64,000 bases of DNA from Cornus controversa (GCA_026545225.1 CM048845.1:92320533-92384532); one strand, 5' to 3'; positions 1-13,522 are shown, counted from the stretch's first letter. The notes: a model not told the origin generated them from the sequence alone. Made by a program: numbers and translations.

Positions 1-570
1 TTTAAAAAAAAAAAAAAATGTAAAACTTAACAGTAATTTTATCTATAATTTACCCATAAAAATAAAAATAAAAATAGAGGTTGTTTATTTTTTGTTTTTA
101 TGATCAAGTGCTGTATATATGAGAGATCAGCCTTCTTCCAAACTTTCATGCCGCCTCATTGCCTTCGATTAAAAAAAGGAATGAAAACCAAACCAAACAA
201 ACCCTAGGTTGGTTTCTTCAATTATTCTAACCAAAAAACCCTTGCTGTAATCTTTTTCTTCTCTTTCTCAATACAAGGTAAGGATTTACAGATTCAGTCC
301 ATTCGTATTCAATTCATTACATCTAACTGTAATCAATTTGTGTGAAGAACATATTTTTTTTAAAAAAAGTTAGTTATTTAATCTCTCAACCTTTTCTTTT
401 CTAGTTTGTGTTAGTTTTGAGGGACTGATCAATTAATCAGTTTATGAAGTCTTGTGGATTTGTGAAAGAACAAGAAAAGAACAGAGATTCAATCTCGTTA
501 AGTTCAAGGTAATCTGAGTGAGGTTTTAAAAGGGTTCCTTTTTTAAAGTTCTTCCAATCTCAGAATTGCC
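1..570 (+). promoter_or_regulatory. Upstream region and 5' leader of the exportin-t gene
   Basis: AT-rich sequence before the PAUSED start codon. A TATA-like tatatat lies at 114-120. A strong donor (AAG/GTAAGG) is at 277/278, and a good pyrimidine-preceded acceptor (TCTCAG) ends at 563, seven bases before the ATG. A 5'-UTR intron of about 286 bp (278-563) is therefore plausible. The start context GCCATGG is a strong plant initiation context. Transcription start and leader intron are inferred from motifs only. Confidence 0.45.
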
Positions 571-3500
571 ATGGACGATCTTGAAAAGGCAATAGTCATC
601 AGCTTCGATGAATCAGGGACCACCGATTCGGTTCTGAAATCACAGGCAGTTGCTTTTTGTCAGCAAATTAAGGAGAACCCATCTATATGTAGTATATGTA
701 TTGAACGTTTCTGTTTTTCTAAACTAGTTCAAGTCCAGTTCTGGTGCTTACAGTGTCTACATGATGTGATTCGTGTTCGGTACTCGTCAATGAGTCCAGA
801 AGAAAAGTCTTTCATTCGGAGGTCGGTGTTTTCAGTGGCATGTTTTGAGGGGATTGATGATAATAACTCTGTTAGGGTTTTGGAAAGTCCTGCATTTATC
901 AAGAATAAGCTTGCTCAGATTCTTGTTACATTAATTTACTTTGAGTACCCGTTAATTTGGCCATCAGTTTTCGTTGATTTCCTCCCTCATCTGAGCAAAG
1001 GTGCGGTGGTTATTGATATGTTTTGTCGGGTTTTGAATGCGTTGGATGATGAATTGATCAGTTCGGACTATCCGCGAAATGCTGAAGAATTGGCTGCTGC
1101 AGGGCGAGTTAAGGATGCAATAAGGCAGCAGTGTGTGGCCCAGATTGTTAGATCATGGTATGACATTGTCTCAATGTATAAAAGTTCTGATCCAGAACTA
1201 TGTACTAGTGTTTTACATTCAATGAGGAGATATGTTTCTTGGATTGACATTGGGTTGATTGTGAATGATGCTTTTATTCCACTCCTATTTGAGCTAATTT
1301 TGGTCGACGGAATGCTGGATCAACTCCGGGGTGCCGCTGCCGGTTGTGTCCTTGCCGTAGTTTCTAAGCGAATGGATTCACAATCCAAGCTTTCCCTTCT
1401 GCAAAGCCTTCAGATAAGTAGGGTTTTTGGTTTAGTAGCTGAGAACAATGATTCTGAGTTGGTTTCAGAAGTAGCTGCATTACTCACTGGATACGCCACT
1501 GAGGTCCTGAATTGCTTCAAGTGTTTGAATTCTGAGGATACTAAGGGGGCTTCAATGGAGCTTCTGGATGAGGTTTTGCCCTCAGTTTTTTACGTAATGC
1601 AAAATTGTGAGGTCGATATGGCATTCAATATAGTGCAGTTCCTTTCAGGTTATGTTGCCACAATGAAGAGTGCCTCTCTACCAAGGGAGAAGCAACTACT
1701 TCATGTGAGTCAGATATTGGAAGTGATTCGTGCACAGATATGCTATGATCATATTTATCGCGATAATCTTGACAAGCAGGATGAGATCGGGAGAGAAGAG
1801 GAGGACAGGATGGCAGAGTTCCGGAAGGATCTGTTTGTTTTGCTTCGCAGTGTGGGTCGTGTAGCACCTGATGTTACTCAGATATTTATCAGAAATTCAT
1901 TAGCTAACGTTGCATCTTATGCTGATAGGAATGTGGAAGAGGTAGAAGCTGCACTTTCTCTTTTCTATGCACTTGGAGAGTCAATAAATGATGAGGCGAT
2001 GAGAACTGGAAATGGTCTCCTGGGGGAACTGATGCCAATGCTCTTGTCGACTAGGTTTCCTTGTCATTCTAATAGGCTTGTAGCACTTATGTATTTGGAA
2101 ACAATAACAAGATACATGAAGTTTCTTCTGGAGAATACTCAATATATACCTATGGTTCTAGCTGCCTTTCTTGATGAAAGAGGTATACACCATCCAAATG
2201 CCAATGTGAGTAGAAGGGCAAGTTATCTTTTCATGAGGGTTGTGAAATTGCTCAAATCAAAGCTTGTGCCTTTCATAGAGACAATTTTGCAGGTATCTAG
2301 TTAACATCTTTATCATTATCATTGCTATCATTTACCTGTTGTTAATACCATAAAATTTAGTCTTGCTATTTATTCTCTCTCTCTCTGTTTATTTTTTCTT
2401 GCTCAATGTATTTTCAGAGTTTGCAAAATACAATTGCTCAATTTACAAATATGGATTGTAAATCAAAAGAGCTTTCAGGATCTGAAGATGGTAGTCACAT
2501 TTTTGAGGTAATTGCTTCATTTCATGCATTTCAGTAAATATATTTAGAAGTGGAAGTAAGATTTCTCAGTGGGTTTTTGCTGCTTCTTTGGTTTGATTTT
2601 CATATCAACACTTCACAGGCAATTGGATTGCTGATAGGGATGGAAGATGTACCACCAGAAAAGCAATCTGATTACCTTTCAGCATTGCTTACTCCTCTTT
2701 GTCAGCAGGTTAGGTTGAAAATCTTTATAAGTTTACATGTGTGTGTGCATATATAGATTCATTTTGTGCACGCGCATTCTTTTCCATATAGTTTGTGAGG
2801 AAGTTGTTTTGAGCTTCAATTTTTTGGTTGACTAATTTAAACTGAAATTGTCACACTTCAATCAGGTTGAAGCTCTGCTCTTAAATGACAAAGGACATAA
2901 TTTAGAAGACTCTCCAGCAAAGGTTTCAAATATCCAGTTAATCATCATGGCCATTAATGCCCTCAGCAAGGTTCTTGTCCTTCCTTCCCCATTTATTATA
3001 GTACTGCTTGACCATCCACTGTCACGGGCATGTTGAGGCTTTGATGTGTGCAAGGTGCACTAATCGATTGTAATTAGTTGGTTATATTTTTAAATGTTAA
3101 TCCGTGAACAACACCTCTGAAGTACATAACTCTGTTAGCATCATTAGCAAGTAATGTTTTGTGGGGATATGTGTGCATGCCAAAACCTATCAGGATGAGT
3201 ATTATGACCTTCCGATGATCTGGTTCATCTGGTTCACACACAACTACTTAGCATTCTAGTCACCATGCATCTCGTGAATCGTGATTGATCCTCCTTGTCA
3301 GCTCTCACAACATATTTCAGCCATGACAATGTCTAAGAATATACTCATGTTCCATTGGATCTAAAAAAGAATCACAAAATTTTTTTATGTCCTGTTGCTT
3401 ATGTTCTTATTCAGATTTTGTTAAGGGATTTCATTAACTTTTGTTCTGTAGACTACTAGAGTTCATCTTAAAATGATGATACCATATTTAATCATGATGG

Positions 3501-6500
3501 GAGAATAGTCTTCTTCAAATATCAGATTAGTTAGTTAGATAGAGTGGAAATTTTACAAAAATATATTTACAATACCATATTATGAAAGAAAAAATATAAC
3601 CAGATAATACAGTCAAAGAGCCATAGACTCGCTTTTCTGTTTACAATTTTCCTTCTTTGAACTTCCATTTTTGTGGATGGTTATCTTTTTTGCCACACTT
3701 TCTTTTGCTTGTTATACTTGAAATAATTGAGGGAAATCAAAAGGAAAACACTATCAAGTGTTTCTCTGGTGGAATAGTCCAGGAACTTTTCCTTGTTTGA
3801 TTTTATACGGATGTCAAAGCAATTACCCAAAAGTTGGATAGAAGATTGTACAAGGTTCCCGGTCCCAAATTTTAATGGCAAAAGTTAAGTGATTTCTGAT
3901 CCATTGAATTGTTAATTTTCTCTAGAGTTGGGGCTTGTTTTATACCAATAAGAGTGACTTAAAGTTGGCATAATGCTGACATAGCATGATATTATGAGAT
4001 GCTAAAAAAGGAATAACTCCAAGCTAAACAATGAAAATGGTGACTTTATTCTACTAGAGATAATCGCAATCAGTATTAGTACATATACTGAAACACTGTA
4101 TTACATGTTTGCCACTTTCTGATTATGGGCGTCATCCTTGTTACTTTAGTGAATTCCAAAAGGTAAAATGATGGGTTGTAAACTTGTAGTGAAAGACTAT
4201 ATGAGCAAGAGGTGCTTTTTTGGACAAACAAAAGGTGGTGAGGGAGGTGCAGGAACTTGAGTGGGAAAAATCACTTTTAAACTAAGCTCTGTCTCAAAGT
4301 AATAGAAGAGTTCAGGCCATGGCAGTTTTATGAGCTACTCCATATGAGATATTTCCATTTTCCCAGATTAAGAAATGAAAAATCTAAAGGTCAGGGCATA
4401 CATGGGAATAGTGGTGCAACTCAGGCAAGTTTGATGGGTTGACGAGTCAACCCAAGCAGTGTTTCGAGAACTGGGGCTAGCCTCGATTGAGCCTGGGTTG
4501 GTTAGGTTGGGTCTTAATTAAAAAAAAAATTCTGTTACTACAACAAACATGGACGCACAACAAAAACAAAAATAGTGGATCAAAGAATAGAAATAGTGAA
4601 AAACAACAAACTGGTTGACAATCATGAAACACTACAAAAACAGTGGAAATTCTTAAAAAGGAACTAGTCCTTTGATCTTCTCTAAAAAAAAGAGTGGATT
4701 AAAAGAAAAAAAGAATTCTAGCTTTTGATAAATAAAATGGTTCACACTTTTGTCCAGCTCCTTGACAAATATGAGAGGGAGATGTTAAAGATCATTACAC
4801 GAAAGGGGGGAGAGAGGTGCACAGTGGTCTTATGGTTACAAACTATGGTTAGATGTGGCTACCTGTTGACGAGAAGGTGAGGCAGCGAGATTGAGATGAC
4901 GATGCATTGTAGACATTGAGGCGAGATGGGGTGGTGACTGGCAGGGTGAGGCAAAGGGAAAATGGCAGTGGCAATTGGTGGCGATAGGGTTTCTCTCTCT
5001 CTACGATGGCTAGGGTCTGCCATTGGATAGAAAAGGGATGGCCAAATTAATCATCAATTTTTAACAATAATTAAAATAGTATATACTAATGTAATAGCTT
5101 GGGCTTGGGTCGACTACTCAACCCAAAGTCCCAAACCCAACCCATATTGAGGTGCGGTTGAGAAATCTGAACGCAAGCCCAACCGGAGCAATGAAAAATT
5201 ACTCCAAACCTGCTCAAACCTCGGGTTGGCTCAGGTTGGGTTGCATCTGGCCAAGTTGTAGCCCTATTTGGGAAAGGGGTCGCATTTCCCATACATTGAC
5301 CAAGGGTTCTCTTTATATAAGTCAGTTTGATATGCATAGTCTACTTGTAGTAATTTTCTGTTTTTGCTTTCTACAATTGTTCGTATGCTTATCTATACAT
5401 TTCTTGAGGTATGTATCTGAAAGCCTGTTAGAATGAAGTAAAAATGCGAAAGGAGTTATTTATTGTGAGAGCCACATTATTTGTCTTCTCAGGATCCAAA
5501 ATGGTCGCAAACCTGCATGCTTTACTCTTAAATCTGCATTGTAGTTTCAAGTTTTAAGTCTTACTTAAATTTATTTTTGCTGAAACTCCTATAACAATGT
5601 TTTGAAGTTGGAGTCTTGGCTGCTGTATTTTGTATTTTCCACTTACGTTTGTGTTTTGTCTCATTTATCCTTAATTTCTTTCAATTTCTATGTACTCCAG
5701 GGCTTCAGCGAGCGCCTTGCAACTGCTAGTCGCCCTGCAATTGGTCTCATGTTCAAGCAGGTTGGAATTCATAATCTATCAGTTGTTCAGGTTACTTAAA
5801 GTACACATACTAGATGATTGTTGTTAATCTTCTCTTTATTTTGTGTGTGTGGTGTGCGGGGGTTTGTTTTCAATCTAAGACACCATCAATTTAGTCATTT
5901 AATTTATCATGTCAGCTTAATGGTTAACTTCCTATAATCAACTGAATTCTTGTGATTGTAGAGAGCCTAATGATTTAATGCACTGGTACCATATCAAAGT
6001 TTTATCCACTTTCCACTTTCAGGTGTCCATGATTTAATGCACTAGTATGATGTCAAAGTTTTATTAGCAAGCAACAGTTTGAGTGGTATCTCCTCTACCT
6101 CCCAAAGAGGAGGTTGAGGGTTCAAGTCCGAAAAAGGACAAAGTGGGTGTGTAAGTGTTTCATACCCCCCCCCCCCCCCCCCCCCCCCCACCCAACCCAA
6201 CCCAGCCCAATATATATATATCCACACTCCACATCCAACGATCCATCATGCGTTTACTTATTTCAGATCTATCTTTTTCAATGAATGAGCTGGGTTGATT
6301 TGTGGTGTGTGATTGATCAGTATTTCTTTTTGGTTATATATTGTAAGATCAGCCTGGATGGATATATTTGTGGTTATATGCTATGTAGAGGGGGTGATGA
6401 GTTGACGTTTTGAAATTTGATGCTGCATCATGCATCATGATACATGATCTCTTTGATAGTTCTAGATTTAACTTTGTCGTTATTTCATGTCATTTTTGCC

Positions 6501-9500
6501 GACCCCAAGTAGTTGGGAAAAAGACATTGGTTGTTGTTTTCGTTATTTCATGACATTTGCACTAATTTTCTCTCTGTTTTCTTCTTGATTTAGACATTGG
6601 ATGTTCTCCTTCAAATTCTTGTTGTATTTCCAAAGACAGAATCCTTGCGGTTTAAGGTAAGAGTTGGAGCACTTCGCTCTTGCTAGGCTTGTAAATGGTC
6701 TGACTTTGGACCAGTTTGGGGTTGATCTTAATTTGATCGATTAAGCAAAACATCTGACCTGATTTGATAATCCGAGGGAAGTTCACGTTTCAATCCGAAT
6801 GCGAGTCTGTTAAATATCTGATATCTGATCCGATTATATGATTCAATCCGATTATCTAATGACTTTTTTAAATACCCCCAAAACAAGAACCCTAATTATT
6901 GTATTTAAATTTAGAACTATCAGAATCTTTATGGTAACAGGTGAAACAATTTGGAAGTTAAGAACCGTTTGTTATTCTACAGAAGAAACTTGAAATTAAA
7001 ATTAACCTAGGAGAATCAAAACTAGGGTTTCACATTGAAAGGAAATTTCAAATCAAATATGAAGAGTGTCTTCTTATAACTTATAAGTCAAACTTGCATT
7101 GCCTTCCAGCCTTGACCATAGAGAGGGAGGGAGGACTGACCATCAGGCGTTCAGCTATCACTTGTCAAGGGGAAACTTAAACAATTAACTCCTGTTATAT
7201 ATTACTACGTATGATCAGTAAGCACAAGGAGGGAGGGAGGGAGGGCTATCAGGCTTTCAGTATCACTCTTCAAAGGGATACTTAAATAATTAGTTTCTTA
7301 TATATATAATGGTCAGTAAGCACTGTTAGATTGCCTCGTTTTAACAGTTTTTATAGTATATGTAAACTTATATTATATCTTAATTTGAAAATGGAGCAGA
7401 TTGTTAGTGGATCAGCCAGCATCCTATGTTGGATTTATCGAATTTGGATTGTAATTGAGCCTATTGGATGAAACTCTTTTTAGCTAATCAGGATGTCTGT
7501 TTGAATTTGGATCGGATTTGGTACAAAATCTGAATGATTAACAGGCCTAATTCTTGCACTCTATTGAGTGCACTATTAACTAATGCTAGCTTCTTTACTG
7601 TTCAGGTCAAATCATTTATTCACCGTATGGTGGATACTTTAGGAGCATCTGTATTTCCCTATCTCCCAAAATCATTGAAGCAGTTGCTTGCAGAAAGTGA
7701 GGTACAAAATAGTTTCATTTGAATTCCTTTATTAAATCCTTACTCTTACATCAATGAACAATTTATCAGCTTGCTAATGGAATATACCATTCGATTTGAA
7801 TAAAGACACTTGTTTTCACTCAATATATGGTGACAGTTTTTTATGATTAGAATTGGATCTCCTCCTTGTCATATCTATTAATATATTTATCAGTTTCAAT
7901 TGCAAACTCCATAAACTTCATTTTATTATCTGTAATAAAATTTTATGGATTTTAGACGTATAAAATTCAACCTATATATCATTCAGTAAATTATCTAAAA
8001 TAACAAGCAGAGCGTTTTCACCTTTTTGTACTCAATATGGCTTTATCAAGTGGGCCATTTGGTTTTGCTCAATAAAAGTATCTTGCTCCTGGCGAAGGCA
8101 GTTTTACTTATCATAGGTTTTTTTGCCAAGAATATATAGGAAAGAAACAAATGCAGAAGGCTGCAAGCCTGCAAGTGCCTTTTGAAATTTCAATTTTTTT
8201 TTGTCTTTGCTATCAAATGGAGCCATATTGCTTTATGGGGAGACAAGAAAACTCTCTCTATCTCTACCACCAAATTTGACTGGTCGGAAGGAATTTCTGA
8301 CTCTATCCTTTGTAGGCTTATTTTATTTGTCAGCAACAGTAATTTTTTCTGTAGCAAGGAAACCTTGTCCTTTCTGTTTCTTGAAGGAATGGTTTGTGGA
8401 TTTGTAATTGATTTATGATGATACATTATTCTGCACAATTGGACTGCTTACCGTGATATCAAAACTTAATCCTATTTCTTTGTTGCAGCCAAAGGAAATG
8501 GTGGGTATTCTGGTTTTACTGAATCAGCTTATCTGCAAATTCAACACAGCAGTTCGTGACATATTGGAGGAAGTATATCCCGCTATTGCTAGTAAGATAT
8601 TTAATGTTCTTCCAAGGGATGTGATTCATTCAGGACCTGGAGGCAATACTGAGGTATGGAAATGTGTATTTATGAGTGACATTTCATACAGGTGCTTTAT
8701 ATCATTTTTTTGGGGCTTTAGGAGCACTGATTTAGTACACTGGTTTTTGCAGCCTCAATGCTTGTATCTTTTGTAGTAGCTTGAGATATTTTTCTCTCTC
8801 TTATTTGCAACTATTGGCAGCAAGAATTTAGTTATATTCTGTTATGGGCTTAATATATTAGTAATCTAAATCATATATGTCATTGTACATCTTGTTACAA
8901 TGGTCAATATGCGATCATATGAGTCACACAGACAATCAGTTACTATCTTACGATTCTTACCATTTTTGTTTTGAACAAACGCCAGAATGTATGTCATTAT
9001 ACATCTGTTACAATGGTCAATCTGTGATCATTTGAATCAGACAGAAATCAGTTACTATCTTACCGTTCTTGTTTTGAATTAACTACGTTGCTTTTGTATC
9101 ATCACCTTTCTCCCTTCCTCCCTCCGCATAGTCGTGAAAGTCTATATATCCACATATGGAACATTGATCATGACATCAATGAAATTAAAATCTGCAATAA
9201 GCATTTATTGTTCATCCTAAGTTTCAACCTTAACTTCCTTGTCCACGCAAGAGATTAGTTTATAACTAACATTATGTGTATCTCATGTTTACTTCTTTCT
9301 ATTGTAGGAAATCCGTGAATTACAAGAGCTCCAACGAACACTATGCACATTTCTTCATGTGATAACGACACATGATCTATCTTCAGTGTTCCTTTCTCCC
9401 AAAAGCAGGGACTACTTGTATCCAATGATGCAGTTTCTATTGAACACGTCTTGTAATCATAAGGATATCCTTGCAAGAAAGGTTTGCATAATAGTTATGA

Positions 9501-12353
9501 GTACTTAATGTGGAACCTGTAGAATATATATACTTATAAGCTTAATCTAACATATTTTCTATTTTGGTTAGGCATGTGTACAGATATTTATTAGACTAAT
9601 TAAAGATTGGTGCACCAGGACTTATGGCGAAGAGAAGGTAATTTTCCCTTTAAATTCCCTCTATTTCAGTGAGAATTGTCTCGTTATAGTAAAGCATTGA
9701 AAGTTTTTCAGGTACCTGGTTTCCAGAATTTCGTGACCGAGGCCTTTGCGATTAACTGTTGTTTGTACAGTGTGCTTGACAAGTCCTTTGAGTTCCGTGA
9801 TGCAAATTCTGTAAGTTGATATTTTACTGAGAATGAAACAATTGTTGAATTAGTTGCTATGTGCTTAGATATATTTTAGATGCCTAGTGATTTTTTGGAT
9901 GCCAGGGGGAGGGAGCCGGAGATATGAGATTGGTTGGGCAGCATCATTATGAATTTGTTCTTTGAACAATTAGATTTTTTTGCCATCATTTTGATGCCAA
10001 TTTCAGCACGATTAGTGCCCTAGTTATGTTTTTCTGAATACAGAGATGATTTGGTAGTGGTTTTAATCAGAGTAATTAACTATTTGAGGCATCATTTTGT
10101 TTGAGTTTAGAATCAATAACATCTTGTGTGTGTATGAGAGAGAGAGTGTGTGTGTGTGTGTTTTTTTTTTGTTGACAATTTCAATTAATGGACTTGGAAT
10201 ATTTTACTTGAAATGATGAGCATCTTGCAGAAGCAAATCCACCTTGTTTTTTGATCTATAGTTAGTTCGCATCCAACATAACATTTAAATAATTTAGACG
10301 ATTTTTTTTTTTTTTACAATTGCTGGATTAGATAATATGACATCCTATAATTGCCTCCTCTAAAATGTTTGGAAATTTATACTAATCCACATGCTTTCTT
10401 TAGTTGAAGTGGTGGAAGTCAAGTTTTAATTCTTTATCTGGGTTTTTTATGTTCTTTTTTATTTTGAAATTCAGATTAATGAGGTGTACCAGGAGTTATA
10501 AATTCCCATGAATGGATAATGATTGAATTGATATCTTATATTACTACATTATGGCTGAATAATACATCCTATTGAAAATAGAATTTAGGTGGTTTGGCCG
10601 GTCTGTTCCACATTTGGGCCAGAGTTTATGCTGCAAAGCCTCCCCCTCTCTATGGTTTAATAGTGGGCCTTAAGGCCTTTTGACCTGATTACTAATCCTG
10701 TTAGCCAGCTAGTTTTGTGTGTTTGTGTGATGAAAGAGGAAGTGCCAGTTGGCTTGAATGAAACTTCCTAATGGATCACAGATGAAGAAAAAGGAAGGAC
10801 AGAAGAGTAAACACGGTAATGTGTATATGCAGTTGTGACCCTGCTATCTATCTTTCTATCTATCTCTGTCCGTGGGAATAAGTATTATCAGGTGAACCTG
10901 GGTTTGGGCAGTCCAGCTTGCCAGATTAATCTCTCTTAACTAGTTCAGATTAATTTCTTTGACACGTTCACGGTATTTCTCCATCTTTTTTTCATATGAT
11001 AATGGAGTCACTGAACCACTTATGCTGCATCTTAACTGGATTTACCTTTCCAAAGTGGCTGCCTGTGGATTATTCATTTTAATGTTGTATTCTTGATCAT
11101 TACATTTTCTCAAGTAAGGAATGCCATTAGCCAGTGATAGTCCCTTCTATGGGGGATTGCTGGAAGGTAATCTTGCTCAAAGTGGCTGCTTTCAAAATCG
11201 GACTCGCATGCGTCCTCACGTTTTTCGGCCTGAGCTTTTATCATTGCACCATGCAATGGTCCGTTGTTACAATGTCTCAATTATATAAAGCCAAATTAGC
11301 CAGTGCCATAACATCAATTTCATTTTGCTTGCACTTGCTTCTTCCCTTTTTTGATTCTTTATGTGAATCAACAACTAATTCTGAAGCTGCGATTAGAGAA
11401 GAGTGAGGAGCGAATTGGATTGTTAGAATGGGTATTTATTTGATAATTGTTGACTTGATAGATAATATTTGGCTGTGCAGTTTGGTTTTATATACTTTTA
11501 TGGAAGAACTTGCTTGTTTTGTTATTGCTGACTAACTAATTTTCCAATTGTGGTTCTGGATTTGTATGGCAGCTTGTTTTGTTTGGAGAGATAGTGGTGG
11601 CTCAGAAGATCATGTACGAGAAATTTGGCAATGATTTTATTGTTCAATTTGTAATGAAAGGTTTCAGAGCTGCACATTGCCCTCAAGATTTGGCAGAGCA
11701 ATATTGTCAAAAGTTGCAGGTATCATAATTAATGCTGGAATTTTTAATTTAGAGTAAAAAATAATTCTCACTCACACCAGTGAAAAAGTTCGATGTGCTA
11801 ACAATTTATTGATTTAGTTGTGTTCATAATTTTTTTTTTTCCCCATTTACTTGAGATTATATTCATGTTCAAAAACCCAGTTTGCTTTGTACAATTAGGA
11901 GAGTTTAGTCAGTCGTGATTTTCCATGGGATTAGCTGGGCTCAGCCTGTTAAAGGTCAGCTGAAACTTGGACTGGATTGTCGAGCTGAGCTTGAGGCTGG
12001 AATGATGCCCAATCTAGGATCTACTGTTTGGAATGCCTGAAGCATTTTCTTTAGCTGGAATTTTTTGTGCTAACTGCACCTGTTCAAGTTCCGATGTCTG
12101 CTTGGATTGTAGAGTCCAGTCCGGTCAAGGGCCATCTAGGGCCAGTTCTGAATAGACTAGATTTGTGCTTTATCTTTGAAAAGACCCAAAATTCTTGGCC
12201 AGCTGAACTATGTGGTGCTAATTGTTCTATCTTTGCTGTCTCTGATGATGTTTTGGTTGCCAGGGTAATGATATCAAGGCGCTGAAATCATTCTATCTGT
12301 CACTGATCGAAAATTTGAGACTCCAACAGAATGGAAGCCTTGTTTTCAGATAG
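571..12353 (+). CDS. PSD: Exportin-t (PAUSED), tRNA nuclear export receptor, 13 exons
   Basis: Exportin-t is an importin-beta/HEAT-repeat receptor that carries mature tRNA through nuclear pores with Ran-GTP. The Arabidopsis homologue is PAUSED. I spliced these exons: 571-2292, 2418-2507, 2619-2708, 2866-2970, 5701-5760, 6594-6656, 7606-7701, 8489-8653, 9308-9481, 9572-9637, 9712-9810, 11573-11719 and 12264-12353 (stop TAG). All have GT-AG borders and every exon is a multiple of three, giving 988 aa, about the length I recall for PAUSED. The N-terminus (MDDLEKAIVISFDESG) and the stretch SKLVQVQFWCLQ (about residues 50-61) match PAUSED closely. The rest is alpha-helical HEAT-type sequence. Exon 1 encodes 574 residues; the remaining introns are enlarged by transposons in introns 4, 5 and 6. 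No internal stop or frameshift was seen. Family assignment is very secure. Confidence 0.95.
2971..5700 (+). other. Large intron 4 of the exportin-t gene (2.7 kb)
   Basis: Non-coding. The donor follows AGCAAG and the acceptor is TACTCCAG. It holds a hAT-type element at 4409-5266. The remaining sequence (2971-4400 and 5275-5700) shows no coding or repeat structure that I can recognise. Confidence 0.85.
4409..5266. mobile_element. Non-autonomous hAT-type element in exportin-t intron 4
   Basis: The left end TAGTGGTGCAACT and the right end, read inverted as TAGGGCTACAACT, form imperfect terminal inverted repeats. The subterminal parts are rich in GGGTTG/CAACCC. The flanks are catgggaa (4401-4408) and tttgggaa (5267-5274), an 8-bp duplication with two mismatches, as expected for an old hAT insertion. 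It has no transposase reading frame; short ORFs inside are chance. Length is 858 bp. Confidence 0.75.
6067..6189 (+). repeat. SINE-like tRNA-derived sequence with a poly-C tail, intron 5
   Basis: There is a tRNA-like promoter pair: an A-box-like GAGTGGTATC near 6081-6090 and a B-box-like GGTTCAAGTCC at 6119-6129. A GTGTGTAAGTG segment follows, then an uninterrupted run of 25 C (6165-6189). The layout resembles the minus-strand copy at about 37880-37990, which supports a shared SINE family. It is not a tRNA gene because no cloverleaf can be folded by eye. No target duplication was found. Confidence 0.45.
6684..7549. mobile_element. Non-autonomous hAT-type element filling exportin-t intron 6
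   Basis: Ends are TAGGCTTGTAAAT (left) and, inverted, TAGGCCTGTTAAT (right). The flanks gctcttgc (6676-6683) and attcttgc (7550-7557) agree at six of eight bases, a degraded 8-bp duplication. Subterminal CCGATTATATGATTC-type motifs repeat. No transposase frame. It occupies 866 of the 949 bp of intron 6. Confidence 0.75.
8876..9080. repeat. Two-copy tandem duplication in exportin-t intron 8
   Basis: A segment beginning TATGTCATT at 8876 recurs from 8990 (period about 114 bp). It contains TTACAATGGTCAAT and CAGTTACTATCTTAC in both copies, with scattered substitutions. It lies wholly in the intron between 8653 and 9308. Confidence 0.75.
9811..11572 (+). other. Intron 11 of the exportin-t gene (1.8 kb)
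   Basis: Non-coding intron with a GA/GT microsatellite near 10138-10160 and scattered poly-T. A 90-codon open frame at 11134-11406 has no recognisable domain and overlaps no exon. I see no transposon ends here. Confidence 0.8.
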
Positions 12354-12463
12354 CATTGTCAGAATATATAGATACGATCATTATGATTGCTAAATGGTTC
12401 ATGTCTTCCAATTGCAACCAGTTGTGGCAATTTGTTTTCGTTCAACCATAGGTGGGGTACTGG

Positions 12464-12575
12464 TAACTTCTTGTTCTGTGCTGTTCCATCAAAATTCATG
12501 GTGTCTTCAAAATATTTTGTAACTTCTTGTTCTGTGCTGTTCCATCAAAATTCATGGTCTCTTCAAAATATTTTG
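12464..12575. repeat. 56-bp direct tandem duplication
   Basis: Two copies, starting at 12464 and 12520, are identical except for one base (gtgtcttc versus gtctcttc). They lie just after the exportin-t stop, probably within its 3' UTR. The near identity suggests a recent duplication. Confidence 0.9.
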
Positions 12576-13522
12576 TATGATGCATTTATATTTGTGAATA
12601 TTGCAGGGTTTTTTTTATCTCTGTAAATAACATTTGTGGCTATTCCATGGCCAGTGAGGTATGGATGAACACTTTTTAACTCTGTACAAATTTTATTTTA
12701 TTTATCTCCTGAATAACTAAGTTCTCCCTCGGTGACTAATTTGTTTTTATGCTGTAGTTCAACAGGTGTAAATTGGCGGAAGCTGTTTTTTTAATCATGA
12801 AATGTTGGAAATTTCGATCAGGTTTTTGGCGTGCTGAGAATGTCAAAGGTCTCAGCAAGATCGATTGTCTATATCAATTTTATTTTTATTTTTTAGAATT
12901 TCCTGTTTATTTCAGTTTTTCGCCCTCATTTTTTGTCAAAATGTTTCTTCAGTTTTTAGGGTTGAGGCTGATGAATTTATTTCTCGTATTTTGTGGGCAG
13001 ATGACTTGTTTTGTTTTCTTATTGTGCAATACAAGGCGGAATGAATTGGGGAAAAAAATAGATTAAGAGAAGCAAGTTTTGGTGGTTCACGGAACCACAT
13101 TTAGCAAGGGGGTTACTTCATGTAGTTTTATTTGAAGCACGAATATTGACATATGGCTGTGTGCCGCGACACTTTAAATTTTTTATTGCTATTATGGTGA
13201 AATTTTACCCAACTTTACTTTCCAATAAATGGAGTAATTAATCATTTAAGGTGGGGAAATTTCAAAGTAATTGTGGTGAAGTTTTAACATTCACAAAAAA
13301 AAAAAAAAAGTGTGAGAATTTTGATTGATTGTGTTGGTAAAGGTGTGTTTTGAAGCACGTAATATTAATATTTGTGATAAATATCACCGACATCTTATAA
13401 GGTTTGATGTATTAATACACAGTTATAATTTTATGAATTTTTGTTACTAACACCATTAATTTATTTATTTATTTTAATATGTGAAATGTTTATTTAAATG
13501 TATTTAAATATAACAATATCAC

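Noticed and set aside
6081-6129. tRNA-like A and B boxes
   Set aside because: Arms do not pair into a cloverleaf and the unit ends in a homopolymer; treated as a SINE-like repeat, not a tRNA gene.
11134-11406. 90-codon ORF in exportin-t intron 11
   Set aside because: No domain, inside an intron whose flanking exons splice in frame, composition like the intron.
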